A DNA stretch of 64,000 bases from Myxococcales bacterium 68-20 (GTDB lineage Bacteria > Myxococcota_A > Polyangia > Polyangiales > Polyangiaceae): contig MKVQ01000004.1 in NCBI GenBank assembly GCA_001899635.1, forward strand, positions 376,023 to 440,022, given 5' to 3'. The position numbers were made by a program, and so were the translations under genes. This document shows positions 53,985 through 62,834 of the stretch, piece by piece (the first letter of the stretch is position 1; each line of letters opens with the position of its first letter). The notes beneath the pieces are model-generated. The model saw only the letters and a program-made list of their open reading frames with translations. It had not been told where the DNA came from and searched no databases.

Positions 53985-55568
53985 ATGTGGAAGCTGGTCA
54001 TCGAGGACGACGAAGGAAAGCGGACAGTTGTCCCCCTGTCGCGCGATGACTACACCATCGGGCGTCAGGAGGGGAACACCATCCGCCTGACCGAGCGCAA
54101 CGTCTCGCGCAATCACGGGCGCGTGCGTCGCAACCGGTCGGCCAACGGCTCTGGCTCGGTCTTCGTGCTCGAAGACCTCCGCAGCTACAACGGCCTCTTC
54201 GTGAACGGCCTGCGGGTCGCCCATACGCAGGACCTTCAGCACGGCGACCTGATCCAGATCGGCGACTACCGGATCGTCCTCCAGGACGATGCAGTGGGGT
54301 CCGCCGACGCCACCATCCCCATCGCGGCTCTCGATCTGAGCGACGCGAAGGCGACGATCCCGATCGCTGCCGCGTACCGCGGCCAGACGCTCACCGAGCG
54401 CCCGAACCGCCTCGTCATGCTCGTCGGGCCGACGCCCGGCGTGGAGTACCCGCTCGATCGCGAGCGCATGACGATCGGACGCGCCGAGGACGCGTCGATC
54501 TCCGTCAACCACAACTCGGTCTCGCGCCTGCACTGCGAGGTGCACGCGCTCGGGGACGGCCGCTTCGAGATCGTCGACAAGGGGTCGTCGAACGGCGTCC
54601 GCGTCAACGCCGTCGAGCTCCGTCGCAGCATCATCGAGGCCGGCGACGTGATCGAGCTCGGTGACGTCCGCTTCAAGTTCGTCGGCGCGGGTCAGATCTT
54701 CGTACCGGGCCCGAACGAGAGCCAGCAGCTCACGGCGATCAGCGATCGCGAAGCCGAGCTGGTGATTCCGAAGAAGGGCCTCGGCGGCTACTTCGTTCCG
54801 GTCGTCGGCGCGGGAGTCGTCGGCGCGATGATCATCCTCGCCTTCGTCTACGTGCTCCGGGCTCGCGCAGGCACGGACGAAGGCGACGGCAGGATCGAGC
54901 CCGACACGGAGCAGGCGATCCTCGCCGAAGCGAAGAGCAAGTGCACCATCGACGACTGCGAGCAAGCGCACACGATGGTGTCGACCTTCGCCGAGACCTC
55001 GCCCTGGCGTGACCACGCGGACTTCCGCTACGTCACCGCCACGTGGGCCGAGTCGCTCCTCCGGAGGGCACGCGTCGATACCGACAGCGCGAGCCGACGG
55101 GCGACGCTGAGCCGAATCCTCGCCGACCCGCGCGTCGACGCGATGGCGAGGAAGCAGGCGAACGACCTGCTCACGACGCCGGAGCCTGCGCCGACGCCGA
55201 CCGACCTCCCGACCGTCGCGACGACGAAGGACTCCGGCGGCGCCGTCACTGCGGCCGTTCCCCCGACGCCGACGCCGACGCCGACGCCGGCCCCGACGCG
55301 CACCACGCCGACTTCGCACGCGACCGTCACGAGCTCACCGCCACCGGCGCCGGCGCCGGCACCTACGCCAAAGCAGTCGGGCACGAACGCGCTCGAGAAG
55401 GCCCGCGAGGCCGCGCTGCGAGGAGAGCCCGCGGTCGTGCGCCAGCTCCTCGAGCAGAAGGTCCGTAACGGCCACGGGACCGCCGAAGAGGCCAACCTCG
55501 TTCGCCAGGCATGCAAGGCGATGAGCGATCGCGTCTGCAGCGAAGACGTGAAGTCGAAGTACCCCTAG
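53985..55568 (+). CDS. double FHA-domain membrane protein
   Basis: About 527 residues. Two FHA phosphothreonine-binding domains, one near 12-95 (YTIGRQEGNTIRL, VSRNHGRV, SYNGLFVNG) and one near 145-225 (MTIGRAEDASISV, SVSRLHCEV, SSNGVRVNA). A membrane helix (YFVPVVGAGVVGAMIILAF) separates them from an exported helical part and a Thr/Pro-rich linker (PTPTPTPTP). A closing helical repeat ends the protein. It should read Ser/Thr kinase output from inside and pass it outwards. Starts at 53943 or 53889 would add 14 or 32 residues; MWKLVIEDDEGK at 53985 is the usual FHA start. Confidence 0.9.
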   Translation: MWKLVIEDDEGKRTVVPLSRDDYTIGRQEGNTIRLTERNVSRNHGRVRRNRSANGSGSVFVLEDLRSYNGLFVNGLRVAHTQDLQHGDLIQIGDYRIVLQDDAVGSADATIPIAALDLSDAKATIPIAAAYRGQTLTERPNRLVMLVGPTPGVEYPLDRERMTIGRAEDASISVNHNSVSRLHCEVHALGDGRFEIVDKGSSNGVRVNAVELRRSIIEAGDVIELGDVRFKFVGAGQIFVPGPNESQQLTAISDREAELVIPKKGLGGYFVPVVGAGVVGAMIILAFVYVLRARAGTDEGDGRIEPDTEQAILAEAKSKCTIDDCEQAHTMVSTFAETSPWRDHADFRYVTATWAESLLRRARVDTDSASRRATLSRILADPRVDAMARKQANDLLTTPEPAPTPTDLPTVATTKDSGGAVTAAVPPTPTPTPTPAPTRTTPTSHATVTSSPPPAPAPAPTPKQSGTNALEKAREAALRGEPAVVRQLLEQKVRNGHGTAEEANLVRQACKAMSDRVCSEDVKSKYP

Positions 55569-55630
55569 CCTACCGGCTCGGCGCAGCACGACGTCCGCGC
55601 ATCGCACCGCTCTCCAGCGCTCGGAGCCAA

Positions 55631-56149
55631 TCAGAACGTGGCGCCGGCGAACACGTCCGCGACGAGCGCGACGAGCAGATCGGCCTCTGCGCGGTCGAAC
55701 GCGGCGAGGTGCGGCGAGTCGAGATCGAGCACGGCACGGAGCTCACCGCCGACCACGACGGGCACCACCAGCTCCGAGCGCGTTCGATCGTCGCACGCGA
55801 TGTGGCCGGGGAAGCGCGACACGTCGGGCACGAGCTGGACCTCGTGCGTTCGCGCGCATGCACCGCAGACACCGCGATCGAAGTCGATTCGCAAGCAGCC
55901 CATCGTGCCCTGGTACGGCCCGACGGCCAGCGTTCGATCGCCGACGCGCCGGTAGAAGCCACACCAGTTCGTCTGAACGAGCGTCTCCCAGAGAAGGCAC
56001 GCGAGTGTGGCTTCGATCGCCACGGCGTCCCGCTCACCGTCGAGCGCAGCGCGGATCTGCGGGAGCGCCTGCTCGAGGCGCGCGACGCGCTCGGCCGTCG
56101 GCAGCAGCGTCCCCCGAGCAACTGCCGGCAAGAGGATCCCTTCGGACAT
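55631..56149 (-). CDS. free methionine-(R)-sulfoxide reductase (GAF type)
   Basis: Reduces free methionine-R-sulfoxide, an antioxidant enzyme. About 172 residues with a GAF fold: LVQTNWCGFYRRVGDRTLAV, GPYQGTMGCLRIDFDRGVCG, FPGHIACDDRTRSELVVPVV. The three Cys of the redox centre are at 85, 95 and 119, matching the spacing in characterised members (84, 94, 118 in E. coli). ATG at 56149. It is convergent with the FHA gene and 62 bp from it. Confidence 0.93.
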   Translation of the reverse strand: MSEGILLPAVARGTLLPTAERVARLEQALPQIRAALDGERDAVAIEATLACLLWETLVQTNWCGFYRRVGDRTLAVGPYQGTMGCLRIDFDRGVCGACARTHEVQLVPDVSRFPGHIACDDRTRSELVVPVVVGGELRAVLDLDSPHLAAFDRAEADLLVALVADVFAGATF

Positions 56150-56325
56150 GGCCAGCCACCATAGTGGATGCCGCCTTCGCGTCGAGCGTCGCGCCGGTTG
56201 TCGGAACCAAGACAGTGACGGCGCCTGGACAGCGACTCAGCCGTGGTTTTCCCCGAGATCGCGGCGATTTCTCGGGCGACACGACCTGGCCCGCAAGCTG
56301 CATTGGAGGCTGCTCGGTGAACCGC

Positions 56326-56514
56326 ATGAGCCCCTTTGGCCCCTTCGACATGCTCGATACCGTTCCTCGCGAGGCTTCGCCGACCGGCGATCGCAACGTG
56401 CGGGCTTCGGCCCCGCGTGTCCGGCGTGAACCGCAGCCTCCGCGGCAGCACTGGTGGTCCACGTTCGACGGCTGGCGAATCGCCGACCTCGACGCGGAGT
56501 TCTCTCTCGCCTGA
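56326..56514 (+). CDS. small hypothetical protein
   Basis: 62 residues, MSPFGPFDMLDTVPREASPT..., ending in STFDGWRIADLDAEFSLA. It has coding-like composition and a good stop, but the ribosome site is weak and no family is recognised. It converges on the GT22 gene (27 bp between ends). Reported with reserve; the rest of 56150-56541 holds the upstream region of the methionine-sulfoxide reductase. Confidence 0.35.
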   Translation: MSPFGPFDMLDTVPREASPTGDRNVRASAPRVRREPQPPRQHWWSTFDGWRIADLDAEFSLA

Positions 56515-56541
56515 CCGCCAGCCGCTCTGGTCCCGCAGCGC

Positions 56542-58119
56542 TCAGGGCCCGATGCGATAGAGCGAACGGAAACGCAGCTTTCGCAACGGCGGACGCGCGC
56601 TCGCATTGTAGGCGTCGACGAGACGCATCACCTTCGCGGTGAGCACGGGATCGCGATAGACGGGCAGCTCGGAGTACACGAGCGTCGCGTGATCGTCGAG
56701 GGGCGTGCCGGTCTGCAGGATCGGACGATCGGCGATGAGCCACGAGCGCGCCGTCCCCGCGTCGATCCGACGCGAGACCTCCTCCGGGTCGGCCTTGTCG
56801 ACGTCATAGACGCGCGGATGGAACGGCGGAAGGTAGAGCGGGATCTCCGGCAGCGCCGTCGCGTGGAGCTCGTCGCCGAACGTCTCGTGAACGAAGTGCG
56901 CGAAGCGCACGTCGTGATGCCATCCGAGCGGGACGAACGCGAGCAGCGTCATCCCCGCGAAGCTCGCTCCCGCGAGCAGCTTACCCGGCCAGCCGCGTCG
57001 CTTGGCCCATCCCCACACCGCCAGGCGCGCCGTCACGCGATGGCCGAATCGCCCCGGACCGAACGACGGCCCCAGCGCCATCACGACGAACATCGTCGAG
57101 AGCACCGCGATCGGGAACAGGAAGCGCTCCTCCTTGTGCGCGATCAGGTTGTGGACGACGAAGAACGGGAGCGTCGCCCACGTCACCGGATGACGCGGAC
57201 AGCGAAGCCACGCCGCCACCGCGAGCACGAGCAGCGCGAGCACCACCGGCAAGAAGACGTTGGCCGGAAGCATCCAGAAGTAGGCGAAGGGAGGATCGGT
57301 CCCGAAGGTGCTCGCCGCGCCCTCGAGCAAGTTCGCCCGGAAGTACGACCACGCCGGGAACGTCCATGCGCCGTATCCCCAGCGATCGACGAGCGCCCCG
57401 ATCGCGAGGGCGCTCACTCCTCCGAGCACGATCGCGCCGAGCCCGCGAAGCGATGCTCTCCCGACGATCCATGCCCAGGCGACGAGGCCGATCGCGATGA
57501 ACGCCGTCTGGAAGCGCATCTCGAAGGCGATGCCGAAGAGGAGCCCCACGATGAACGCGCGTCCCGTCCGCGCGAACGCGGGCACGGACCATACGCGCCC
57601 GTCTTCGGACGGCGTCGCGCCCTCGAGCAGGAGGGCGAAGCCAACCGTGAGCACCGCCATCGCTCCGCTCTCGGACGACGTACGCACGAAGAGGTAGGGC
57701 AAGAAGCCGAGCATCGTGACGACGCGCGTGTGCGTGCGCGCCTCCTCCTCGGTCTTCATCCACGGCAGTGTCGTCCGGAGGAAGAGCGCGAGCGCGCCGA
57801 CGTTGGCGAGGCCGGTGAGGAGCCGGAAGACGAACGCGACCTGGAAGATGTCGTGCACACCGGCGAGCCCGAGCCCCCGCGCGACGAGCCAGTAGACGAA
57901 GGGCTGCAGCCACGGCCGAATCTGCCGTGCGTGCTCCCAGGGCAAGAGCTTCGGATCCACCTCACCGAGCTTCGATCGCACGAGCTCGATGACCTGAAAG
58001 TACTCGTCGGGGTGGAAGTACGCGTAGCTGAACCACGCCGTCACGCAGGTCACTGCGAGCGTCACCGCGAGGTGCGCTCGGACAAACCGGTCGATCCGCG
58101 ACGAGCCCGAGAAGGTCAC
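56542..58119 (-). CDS. GT22-type mannosyltransferase-like membrane protein
   Basis: About 525 residues with a dozen membrane helices. The first luminal/periplasmic loop has HPDEYFQVIE near residue 36, the signature of the GT22 family (PIG-B, Alg9, Alg12), which adds mannose from dolichol- or polyprenyl-phosphate-mannose to lipid-linked sugars. Further family traits are the FVRTSSESGAMAVLTV segment and HNLIAHKEERFLFPIAVLS, where HKEERF matches the conserved HKE(E/D)RF of this family. A soluble C-terminal end (YNASARPPLRKL) closes it. GTG at 58119 overlaps the stop of the RND exporter by 4 bp, so both are made together. Confidence 0.88.
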   Translation of the reverse strand: MTFSGSSRIDRFVRAHLAVTLAVTCVTAWFSYAYFHPDEYFQVIELVRSKLGEVDPKLLPWEHARQIRPWLQPFVYWLVARGLGLAGVHDIFQVAFVFRLLTGLANVGALALFLRTTLPWMKTEEEARTHTRVVTMLGFLPYLFVRTSSESGAMAVLTVGFALLLEGATPSEDGRVWSVPAFARTGRAFIVGLLFGIAFEMRFQTAFIAIGLVAWAWIVGRASLRGLGAIVLGGVSALAIGALVDRWGYGAWTFPAWSYFRANLLEGAASTFGTDPPFAYFWMLPANVFLPVVLALLVLAVAAWLRCPRHPVTWATLPFFVVHNLIAHKEERFLFPIAVLSTMFVVMALGPSFGPGRFGHRVTARLAVWGWAKRRGWPGKLLAGASFAGMTLLAFVPLGWHHDVRFAHFVHETFGDELHATALPEIPLYLPPFHPRVYDVDKADPEEVSRRIDAGTARSWLIADRPILQTGTPLDDHATLVYSELPVYRDPVLTAKVMRLVDAYNASARPPLRKLRFRSLYRIGP

Positions 58120-60722
58120 GTGCTCCCTGCTTGGTTCTTCTTCGCCCGGAGGAGCAGGTGGAGCAGCGCCGGCAAGAAGAGGAGCGCCATGATCACACAC
58201 GCGATCTCGCCCCACATCGCGAGCCGGCCGAACGACTGCAGCGCCTGATTGTCCGAGAAGAGCATCGAGCCGTAACCGACGACGGTAGTCCAGCTGCACA
58301 GCGCGACGGCCGCCCCCGTCCTCGACACCGCGGCGGTGACGTCACCTTCGAGGAGCCTCGTGCGGTCAAAGACATTGAATGGGTATTCGCAGCCGATGCC
58401 GAACGTGATCGGCAGCGCGATGAAGTTGAAGAAATTGAGCCTCGTTTCAGTATAGGCCGCAAGCCCAACGAGACAGGTGACACCCATCACGAGCGCAAGT
58501 AGCACGGAGAACGTCCCGATGCGCGAGCGCGTCGCGAACGTGACGACGATCACGACGGCGAGGAAGGATGCCCCCGTCGCGAGCGGTCCGTCCCGCTTCA
58601 TCGACCGGATGAGCTCCGCGAAGATCGTCGAGCGACTCGCGGTCTGGACGAGCGTGCCATCGGGCAGCCTGACGTTGTCCGTCGTCTTCGCCATCCGGAG
58701 GAGCGTGCGACCGTCGGAGAACGAGACTCCGAATTTGTACTTGATGTACATCAGCGTCCCGAGCGTGCCGTCGTTCTCCGTGAAGCGTCGCTTGATGAGC
58801 GGCGGGAGATCCTTCGCCTCGACGATGCCGAGATCCTCGGGCGGCTTCATCTCCTCGAGGCGCCTCCGCTCCTCCTCCGGCATGTCGTGGAGAACGCGCG
58901 GGGTGAGGCGATCGCGAATTCGCTCGAGGACCTCGAGCTTCTGCTTCTGCTCCTCGGGGGTGCCGGGAAGGAAGTGCCGGATCGTGACGATCTCCTCGAT
59001 CAAGGGGCCCTTCGGATCGGCCCGATCGGCCTCGAGGATCCGCTTCTCGAGGGCCGGCACCTGCTCCGGCGTGTCCGCCAGGATCAGCGTGCCGGAGATG
59101 CTCTGCTTGCCGCGGAAGACTTCGTTGTCGGCCTTGCTGGTCCACTCGCCCGGCCCGCCGACCTGCTTCGACGAGCGCGAGCCGAGCTTGGCGAAGTTGT
59201 ACTCCCACGGGTCCTGAAGAAACGCGGGCAGGTAGGTCGCCGTCCAGGCAGTGAAGAGCAGCGGGACGATCACGAATGCGAGCGGCCATCGCTCGGTAAC
59301 CTTGGCGATCGCGCGCATCACGGGCCCGCTCGAGCCGTCCTCCGAGATCGACGGCATCGGATCGCGGAGCCACGTCGGGAGGCGCTCCTGGACCCACTCG
59401 ACGCTCACGATGAGCGCGGGGACGAGCGGGATGATCGACATCCAGACGAGGAACATGCCGACGAAGCCGATCGTCCCGAACTGGCTGAAGCCGCGGAAGT
59501 GAGTGATCGTGAGCGATCCGTACGCGATGCTCGCGACCGACGCGCCGACGAGCTCCGCCCGGAATGCGTTGAGCACGGCCTCTCGGCGCGCCACTTCCTT
59601 CTCCATCCCGCGCGCGCAAAACTCGCGATAGCGAGACAGGAGGACGATCGGGTAGTTGATTCCGTTGCCGAGGATGATCGCGCCGAGGAAGGCGCCCGGC
59701 GTGTTGACGAAGCCGAACACGGCCGTCGCGAACGCGTACGCCCCACCGACGCCCATCAGCGCGGGGGTCGAGATGACGATCAGCGACCACGGCGACCGGT
59801 AGAAGGCGATGATGCCGCCGAGGATGAGGAGGAACGCGATCCCGCTCGCCCAGGCGGCCTGGGTCAAGGTCGACTCCTTCTCCGCAACCGCGTTCGCGAT
59901 GTCGCCACCGAAGCCGACCTTCATCTCCGGGTGATAGGCCGACGTGACATCGAGAGCGGCGATCCGCTTCTTCATGTCGGCGAGGAACAGATCGCCCGAG
60001 CGGCCGCCGGTGCCCGATGCGTTCGACACGATCCGGACGACCATGATCGTCCCCGCATCGTTCGCGAAGTAGCCGGTCGGGAAGTCGTTGTACTTCGCCG
60101 ACGCGTTCTTCCAGCGCTCGTAATACGCGTCCATCCCGAGTGTACCGGGGCGAGCCGCGTCCGCGGCGTCGGTCGGCGTCGGCGACGGAGGAGACGGCGC
60201 ATCTTCGAGGCGCTCGACGGCGCCGCTGCGATACGCGATCTCGTGGTCGAGTGTCTCGTCGGCCGCTTCGAGCTCGGAGAGGCTCACATAGAGCCATTTG
60301 TGCTTTTCGAAGAACTCCGCGAGGTCCTTCGTCCCACTCTCGACATACGCGATGAAGTCGGGCCCACAGGCGTTCTTGCATGCGGCGTCGGTCTCGGCAC
60401 ACGCGCGAAGACACGCCTCGAGCTTCTCGGACTCCGCCTCGAGGTTGGCGGAGAGATCGTCGACGAACCGCTCGTTCGCCTTCCGATCCGGGGACTCGAC
60501 GACCACGAGGAACGTCGCGGTTCCGCCGACCCGTCCGAGCTGATGTTCGAACGCCTTGAAGCCCGGGCTGTCGCGCGGGAGCAGCTCGAGGAAGTCGGAG
60601 CGAAGCTGGAGATTCCTGGCGTAGGACCACGATCCGATCATGAAGAGCAGACCGAGGAACAGGACGATGATGGGTCGCCGGCCGGCGGCGTCGACCAGGC
60701 CTCCAACGATGCGTCGGAACAT
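58116..60722 (-). CDS. MMPL/RND-family lipid exporter
   Basis: About 868 residues: TM1 (IIVLFLGLLFMIGSWSY), a large periplasmic loop with four close Cys (CLRAC, CKNAC), TM2-TM6, a second large loop, and TM7-TM12. This is the hydrophobe/HpnN-MmpL branch of RND. The TM4 motif is ILGNGINYPIVLLSRYREF, where the relay Asp of MmpL proteins (GxxxDY) is Asn. The TM10 motif is FGIGCEYPFNVFDRTR, where the Asp is Glu. This may change energy coupling. ATG at 60722 has GGGGGGAGA directly upstream; the open frame beyond it is low-complexity. It overlaps the GT22 gene and likely exports its product. Confidence 0.92.
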   Translation of the reverse strand: MFRRIVGGLVDAAGRRPIIVLFLGLLFMIGSWSYARNLQLRSDFLELLPRDSPGFKAFEHQLGRVGGTATFLVVVESPDRKANERFVDDLSANLEAESEKLEACLRACAETDAACKNACGPDFIAYVESGTKDLAEFFEKHKWLYVSLSELEAADETLDHEIAYRSGAVERLEDAPSPPSPTPTDAADAARPGTLGMDAYYERWKNASAKYNDFPTGYFANDAGTIMVVRIVSNASGTGGRSGDLFLADMKKRIAALDVTSAYHPEMKVGFGGDIANAVAEKESTLTQAAWASGIAFLLILGGIIAFYRSPWSLIVISTPALMGVGGAYAFATAVFGFVNTPGAFLGAIILGNGINYPIVLLSRYREFCARGMEKEVARREAVLNAFRAELVGASVASIAYGSLTITHFRGFSQFGTIGFVGMFLVWMSIIPLVPALIVSVEWVQERLPTWLRDPMPSISEDGSSGPVMRAIAKVTERWPLAFVIVPLLFTAWTATYLPAFLQDPWEYNFAKLGSRSSKQVGGPGEWTSKADNEVFRGKQSISGTLILADTPEQVPALEKRILEADRADPKGPLIEEIVTIRHFLPGTPEEQKQKLEVLERIRDRLTPRVLHDMPEEERRRLEEMKPPEDLGIVEAKDLPPLIKRRFTENDGTLGTLMYIKYKFGVSFSDGRTLLRMAKTTDNVRLPDGTLVQTASRSTIFAELIRSMKRDGPLATGASFLAVVIVVTFATRSRIGTFSVLLALVMGVTCLVGLAAYTETRLNFFNFIALPITFGIGCEYPFNVFDRTRLLEGDVTAAVSRTGAAVALCSWTTVVGYGSMLFSDNQALQSFGRLAMWGEIACVIMALLFLPALLHLLLRAKKNQAGST

Positions 60723-60918
60723 TCTCCCCCCGGAAAGTAAGCCGGCGTTTCCACTTACCATGGCCGGAACGCCGCGATTTCGAGCCTCCGCCGAGCTCGA
60801 TGCGGCCGCGAACGCCGGCGGCTCGGGCCGCATCGGGCGGGCGATCTCGCGCGCGATCGGGCAAATCGCGCGCTCGGGCAGTTGACCGCGCGGACGGCTC
60901 GGCCTCTCATGGTCGCAC

Positions 60919-61383
60919 GTGCACGATCCTCTCGCTCAGCTCGAGCGCTCGCACCGACGCCTCGAAGAGGCATGCGATGCGCTCACCATGGCCGCCCGTG
61001 ATCGCGACATCGAGACGGCAGGCGACGTCTGCGCCTTCTTCGCGCGGCAGGTCCGCCGTCACGAGGAAGACGAGGAGAAGTCGCTGTTCCCGCGCCTCGA
61101 GGGCCTCGAGGCGAACGCCGCACTCCACGCCGTCCTCGAGCGGCTCTCACGCGAACATCGCGAGCACGAGGCGTTGCAGGCAAGGCTGGAGGACGCGGTC
61201 GCAGGTCGATTCGACGGCGACCTGTGGAGCGAGCTCGCGACGATCGCCGATCTTCTGACGCGGGCGTATCGCGCGCACATCGAGGAGGAAGAGACGCACC
61301 TCTTCCCCGCCGCTCGCGAGCTTCTCACGAGCGACGCGCTCGAGGCGATGAGCGCGGAGATGGCGGCGCGACGCGGCCGCTGA
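60919..61383 (+). CDS. hemerythrin-like (HHE) protein
   Basis: About 154 residues, a four-helix di-iron protein of the HHE cation-binding group. Metal ligands are spaced as expected: H12 in LERSHRRLEEAC, RRHEEDEEKSLFPRL, REHREHEAL and HIEEEETHLFPAAREL. Roles include oxygen or NO sensing and iron or oxidative stress. GTG at 60919 begins MHDPLAQLERSHRRLE. Divergent from the RND exporter with 196 bp between starts. Confidence 0.92.
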   Translation: MHDPLAQLERSHRRLEEACDALTMAARDRDIETAGDVCAFFARQVRRHEEDEEKSLFPRLEGLEANAALHAVLERLSREHREHEALQARLEDAVAGRFDGDLWSELATIADLLTRAYRAHIEEEETHLFPAARELLTSDALEAMSAEMAARRGR

Positions 61384-61652
61384 CGATCGGCTAGCGACGG
61401 CCGACTTTCCGCGGCTGTTCCGTCCAGGGCAGCGCGGATCCTCGACGCCATGGCCGGCCGCCTTTTGGCTCTACCGTCGCAATCAAGCCCATCCGTCCGA
61501 CCCCACGACGAGCCTCTCGTCCCGGCGTTCCTCGTTCTATCGCGAGCCGCTACCTCTCCGTGGTCGGCGCACCGCTCACGGTTCGCGAGCGGTCGCCCGA
61601 AAATCTGCGGAGGCGCTGATCACTTTCGGGTCGGGCTCGACACTACCTCCCG

Positions 61653-62834
61653 ATGCATCGCCAGGGTTGGCAGGGTAAAGCCGCCGTCGTTCTCGGGCTG
61701 CTCCTGGTCACTGCCGTGATGGCGGGTGGCTGCGGAGCGGAATCGAGGGTCGTCGGCCTCGAGAGCGGGAGCGGGCCCACGCCATCTCTGCCGGTAGAGG
61801 CGGCAGATGCCTCTTCGCAAGAGGCCTCTACCGGTGGTGCGTGCGCATCGAACGCGTGCCCCGACGGACGCGTGAGCTGCCCGAACGCCCCGTTCCCTTG
61901 CGGCGTCGATTTGAGCTCCGACAACGACAACTGTGGAGCGTGCGGTGTTCGTTGTCCGACGGACAACAACTTTCTCGCACGTTTCTCGGGCGTAATGCGC
62001 TGCGTAGCCGGCTCCTGCCTCCTCGCTTGCGACGAGGAACATGCAGACTGCAACGGAATTCCTGATGACGGTTGCGAGACACTCGTCGCGGGGCCCTCGG
62101 CCAACGACATCAACAACTGCGGCGCCTGCGGCAACGTCTGCACCGACATCTGTTCCCAGGGAGTGTGCGGCTGTCCGCCAGGAATGACGTTCTGCCCGGG
62201 GGATGGGCAGTGCCACAACCTCAACCAAGAAGACGACAACTGCGGCGCGTGCGGCAACGTCTGTCCTCTCGACACCGAGCCTCCCTTCCCTCCCGAGTGG
62301 AACGTCTTCCGCGGGTGCGTCGCCGGCCAGTGCAACAAGCCGAGGTGTCAGCCGTTCGTCCGTGATTGCAACGGTACCTTCGTCGACCCGGGGGCCGACG
62401 GGTGTGAGACGTCGACGTTCTTCGACGTCAACAACTGCGGCGAGTGCGGGAAGGCTTGCGCCCCCGGCGAGAACTGCGTCTTCGGTGAGTGCCGCTGTCC
62501 GTGCGGGGCGGTCTGCACCAAGGGCCTCGACTCGGACCCCAACAACTGCGGGACGTGCGGGGTGAGGTGTCCGGGCGACTGGAGGTCGGTGGAGTTCTCC
62601 GCTCCGGTCTCGCTCGATCCCGCCCACGGCAAGCCCATCTGCGATCAGGGCGTCTGCGGGTACACGTGCTCCCCGCACTGGGCTGATTGCGACGGCGACA
62701 TTCGCAACGGATGCGAGACCGACCTCCGAAACGATCCGCTCAACTGCGGAGGATGTGGCGTTCAGTGTGACGGCATCGAGGGCCAGCCCTGCATCGACGG
62801 ACGCTGTCTCACGAAGGAGTGCGAGGTCCAATGA
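61653..62834 (+). CDS. Cys-rich repeat lipoprotein
   Basis: About 393 residues. A lipoprotein signal ends in VMAGGC (near residue 27). The rest is a series of Cys-rich modules of the pattern NNCGACG-x-V/R-C and DCxGxxxxGCE: DNDNCGACGVRC, INNCGACGNVC, DDNCGACGNVC, VNNCGECGKAC, PNNCGTCGVRC, LNCGGCGVQC. Such modules are common in secreted myxobacterial proteins and should be disulfide-bonded. Function unknown. The ATG follows the spacer TACCTCCCG. Its stop overlaps the next gene's ATG (ATGA), so both are translated together. Confidence 0.88.
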   Translation: MHRQGWQGKAAVVLGLLLVTAVMAGGCGAESRVVGLESGSGPTPSLPVEAADASSQEASTGGACASNACPDGRVSCPNAPFPCGVDLSSDNDNCGACGVRCPTDNNFLARFSGVMRCVAGSCLLACDEEHADCNGIPDDGCETLVAGPSANDINNCGACGNVCTDICSQGVCGCPPGMTFCPGDGQCHNLNQEDDNCGACGNVCPLDTEPPFPPEWNVFRGCVAGQCNKPRCQPFVRDCNGTFVDPGADGCETSTFFDVNNCGECGKACAPGENCVFGECRCPCGAVCTKGLDSDPNNCGTCGVRCPGDWRSVEFSAPVSLDPAHGKPICDQGVCGYTCSPHWADCDGDIRNGCETDLRNDPLNCGGCGVQCDGIEGQPCIDGRCLTKECEVQ

